A program made the position numbers and the translations under genes. Of a stretch of DNA of 64,000 nt, positions 60,789 to 64,000 are shown in pieces; the first letter of the stretch is position 1, and the number at the start of each line of letters is the position of its first letter. Below the pieces are notes generated by a model. It was not told the DNA's origin and searched no databases. It saw only the letters and a program-made list of their open reading frames with translations. The DNA comes from Proteles cristata cristata (taxonomy: Eukaryota; Chordata; Mammalia; Carnivora; Hyaenidae): NCBI GenBank assembly GCA_017311185.1, contig JAESUZ010005469.1, forward strand, positions 1,366,001 through 1,430,000, read 5' to 3'.

Positions 60789-61848
60789 CAATTCAAGAAT
60801 GCCTGTATGAAAACATCATTTATTAAATGCATGAATGAAATAAAAAAATTAGCATTTGGAAAGTAAGGGTGAATTATATAGCGCACCACTGCAGTACAGA
60901 ATTTTATATATTTCAAGACCACATTAGGCCGTTACTTTTTTTAACCTTTTGAAAAGCAATGGAGTTCTCTTTCCTTTATAAGTTAGCAATGATAGCAAAC
61001 CTCAACTTCTAAAAGATTTATTATAGGATCTCCACACTATGATAACATATATCAAGCTCTATAATATCAACACTTACAGCCAAATCCACCTGTTAAAGAG
61101 ATCTTAGTGACTGTGTGAAAAGTCACCAATGTGCCTAATTTAATCCAAAAATGCCACCCTTAAAGAACTGACGCCATACAGATTGCACTTTAATATTATT
61201 GTAAAAGAGTTAGTAGTTAGTACTGATATGTGCTAATCAAAGATGAGAGCAGAACTGCATTTGACTTTAAAGGAATCCCATTATACTTACTTTGAAAGGA
61301 ATAATGGGGAGAGCAAATGGAGAAAAGAAAAAGAATTGAAAGGCAGATCAACAGTTCAAATCTAGGAGTTCTGATGCCACTCCAAGTCATAAACATTCAT
61401 CTGCAGCCAGTATGTAACAGGTGACATGAACAAAGCAAATGGCAACAACCACAAAACCTGCTGTGACATCTGCTTGCCCTTATATCTCTCTGACCCTGCA
61501 AATACCCTAACAAGGAAGTAAACGTGAGAGGGATTCTCCTGTATAGAAAATGTACTTTCATTCCACTTGGTCTCTGAATGTACACCAACCTCTTCATTCG
61601 GTGCCCAACTGAAGAAATGGCAACATATTCCAGGAAGAACACCTGGCTATCCTAGATTTGTTTAGAATATGTCATCTCTAGTTTGGCCACACCTGAAGGG
61701 GCTTTTTAAAGGAATAAAAACAAATAGAAACAGTTTATTGAATCGGTGGACTGAAAGGAGTTAAAAGAAATAAAATGCCTTAATCTTTTTCCACTAATAA
61801 CTTGAAATATTCTGTTAGATTTCCCTAAGGAAAAAAAAGACATGTTTT
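60789..61848. other. Intron, no repeat recognised
   Basis: AT-rich, nothing assignable. Confidence 0.5.
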
Positions 61849-61954
61849 TGAAAGATTTTATTTTCAAGTAATGTCTACACCCAACATGAGACTCAAACTG
61901 ACAATCCTGAGATCATGAGTCACATGCTCCACTGACTGAACCAGCCAGGCACCC
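61849..61954 (-). mobile_element. Short older carnivore SINE
   Basis: AAGATTTTATTTTCAAGTAATGTCTACACCCAACATGAG..GAACCAGCCAGGCACCC is the reversed short subfamily without a long CT tract, like the copy at 12698-12837. Confidence 0.88.
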
Positions 61955-62074
61955 TAGACACTTCTGATTATGTAAGATTTTTGCCTTATACGCTGAGCTT
62001 AAAACCTAACCTCAACATTGGATGTGACTCTACTGTATCTATCTGTATCATGCCTATCCATACCATAGCCATAA
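61955..62074. other. Intron, no repeat recognised
   Basis: Short unremarkable spacer. Confidence 0.5.
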
Positions 62075-62240
62075 ATAATATAAATAGCTAACACTTCTTG
62101 GGTACTAACCTTATGAATACAACTAGTCATTATAACAACTCTATGAAGTCATTACTACTATTATTCCCACTTTCCATATAAGAGACATCAACTAACTTGC
62201 CCAAAGTTACACAGAGCCAGAGTTCAAAACCAGGCAGAGT
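62075..62240 (-). mobile_element. MIR, antisense
   Basis: AATAGCTAACACTTCTTGGGTACTAACC..ATAACAACTCTATGAAGTC..AACTTGCCCAAAGTTACACAGAGCCAGAG is reversed MIR, well preserved. Confidence 0.9.
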
Positions 62241-63545
62241 AAGATGTAAATAAATACATAAATGGCAACATATTCCACATACTCCTCTTGGAAATGACTC
62301 CCTATCTAGAAAGATAAGACGATGTTTAGAAAGCACTTGGTTTTCAAGCTAAGGGTTCAATGTGGTGAAGGTCATTCTCTTCAGAATAAAATGGCACATT
62401 CTGAGAAATATAAGAGGCAAGGATTGGCTGGAGGATGCCATTGAGAACAGCAGGAGAAAAGACTAGAAAGGTACATACATATAGTCCAGGTGTGGTCAGA
62501 AAACTAGACTCTTAATCTTGCAAGTGATTTTTATACAGTGTTCCACAGAAGGGCATCAAGACAACCTAAAGGCAATACTTGAAATAGTGGACTCCCCACT
62601 CCCTTCCTTCTCTCAACCAGACTTTGTTTTAATGGTTTTTATGAGCCTTTGTATAAGATTATGTTCAAAGAAGGGTTCTATGGCTAAGTATTTGCCAACT
62701 ATTGTCACAGAAAACCATGGGAAAGCGCTGCAATATTCCTGGCCTGGAGCAGCATTCCTTGATCTCGGTCTCAGAGATCATATGTACAAACCATAACTGC
62801 CAAATTAAAATAAATGCACGAGATCATTCTAGCCACACTGGAAAGCTCATTTGCATCTTCAGCTGGAATCTAACAAAGGTTTAAGAAGATTTCACCATCG
62901 AGCATGATGATTCAGTGATATACTAGGTTTAAAAGAATATTTAAAAGATCTGGTTTATAGTAGATAGTTTTCCTTAGCATGCTAAAGAGTATTCTATCAA
63001 ATTCTCTTTTACATTACTCAAGCAGAGCAAATATTAAATCTTTACTTTACCTAAATGCAACATCCTAGCCATAGATTTTCTATTTCTCCTAATAACTATA
63101 TGGAATCCTATAAGCTATTCGAATCGTATGACAGAGAGCCATAACTGAGGCGCAGCAGAAATACATGATGAAAAGAATACATTATTTCAGGAGCACCAAA
63201 AAGTCAATTAACAACTGAAATCAGTGATTATTTTCAAAGAACTATGCTATTTGTAGTGTATTACAAGTTAGTTGTTATGTTGGGTTATTTCAAAAGAAAA
63301 AGGTTAGGAAAAAAGTTACCACTAGCAATAACCATTAAGGTTTCTAAATAACTAAAAGGATGGGTATCAGCTTTCCCATTATGTGATAACCCATGACAGT
63401 TATTTTTTTAACATATCTGAGTGAAACATACAATTTTTAATCCCTCTTCTTCCTACTAATTATAGAAAGAGATTAAAGATGAGTAATACAGAGGTGTTAA
63501 AACAAAGATTCAGCAACAGTTAGCGATTTAAAACAAAGTATTAGG
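62241..63545. other. Intron, no repeat recognised
   Basis: AT-rich. Overlapping plus-strand frames at 62518-62884 show no motif. Confidence 0.5.
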
Positions 63546-63560
63546 AAAAAGAAAAAAGAG

Positions 63561-63780
63561 GGGCTCCTGGGTGGCTCAGTCAGTTAAGCATCTGACTTTG
63601 GCTCAGGTCATGACCTCGCGGTTCGTGGGCTTGAGCCCCACGTCGGGCTCTGTGCTGATAGCTCTTCTGTTTCTGTATCTCCCTCTCTCCTGCCCCTCCC
63701 CTGCATCTCCCTCTCTCTCTGCCCCTCCCCTGCCCACACTCTGTCTGTTTCCCTTTCTCAAAAATAAATAAACATTAAAA
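63561..63780 (+). mobile_element. Carnivore SINE (SINEC)
   Basis: Head GGGGCTCCTGGGTGGCTCAGTC and GGGCTTGAGCCCC, duplicated CTCCCTCTCTC..TGCCCCTCCCCTGC motif in the pyrimidine part, and AAAAATAAATAAACATT tail. A/G-rich flanks obscure the target duplication. Confidence 0.93.
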
Positions 63781-63884
63781 ATTTTTAAAAAAAAAGCAGA
63801 GAGATGAACCCAAGGCTTAGTGTAATATTTGAGAAATTGTACTTTGGGAAAACTTGCATCTTTGGGTAGTAACAGTTGAATAAA

Positions 63885-63940
63885 TAATATATATTCAACA
63901 AATACATACAATATATACACTATATATATATTATATATTC
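63885..63940. repeat. TA-rich low-complexity tract
   Basis: Alternating TA with imperfect ATATATTCAA repeats. Confidence 0.85.
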
Positions 63941-64000
63941 AAGGGAAGTAACAACATAGCAAAACACATTTTTCATGGCTTTGCTTCAAAGGATATTTTC

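Overview
This is a vertebrate intron-scale window with no prokaryotic features. About 36 copies of a tRNA-Lys-derived carnivore SINE are visible (head GGGGCGCCTGGGTGGC, RNA polymerase III A and B boxes, CT-rich 3' part, AATAAA-type tail). The youngest copies are of the type I associate with cats (SINEC_Fc), so the source is most likely a felid. L1 copies with a 3' UTR ending in GACAATAAACTAT, plus older mammal-wide MIR, L2, L1M and hAT copies, fit the same picture. The species cannot be fixed from sequence alone.

The only gene I can support is CCDC171 (C9orf93 in human), on the minus strand. Three consecutive internal exons are present: 51651-51796 (146 nt), 49435-49489 (55 nt) and 30872-31003 (132 nt). 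All have AG/GT borders, their phases join exactly, and the product is a charged heptad-rich coiled coil matching the C-terminal part of human CCDC171 as I remember it. The introns between them are 2,161 and 18,431 nt. The window also holds 12.2 kb of the preceding intron and 30.9 kb of the following one. I see neither the promoter nor the last exon.

Layout. 1-5 kb: MIR/L2 remnants, four minus-strand SINEs and an antisense L1 end. 5-7.8 kb: an old L1 split by a younger felid L1 with a 14-bp target duplication. 10.6-17 kb: a SINE pair, a truncated L1, MIR and L2 pieces split by SINEs, a possibly inverted L1, and an 81-bp L1 stub inside an older L1 end. 17-30 kb: SINE clusters, microsatellites, a probable solo LTR and MIRs. 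30.9-36.7 kb: exon, quiet intron, an hAT relic. 36.7-37.5 kb: a truncated L1. 37.85-38.7 kb: a repeat-free island with an exon-like segment on the minus strand and a short plus-strand frame made of two 19-codon tandem repeats; this is the most unusual part of the window. 39.4-41 kb: L2. 41.6-46.1 kb: a long old L1. 46.5-47.5 kb: four SINEs in 0.95 kb. 49.4-51.8 kb: two exons. 53.5-55.7 kb: unassigned, enhancer-like DNA. 56.9-64 kb: SINEs, two MIRs and quiet intron.

No functional tRNA, rRNA, snRNA, CRISPR array or intact transposon ORF was found. Nearly all open frames above 60 codons are chance frames, SINE translations, microsatellite translations or L1 ORF2 debris.
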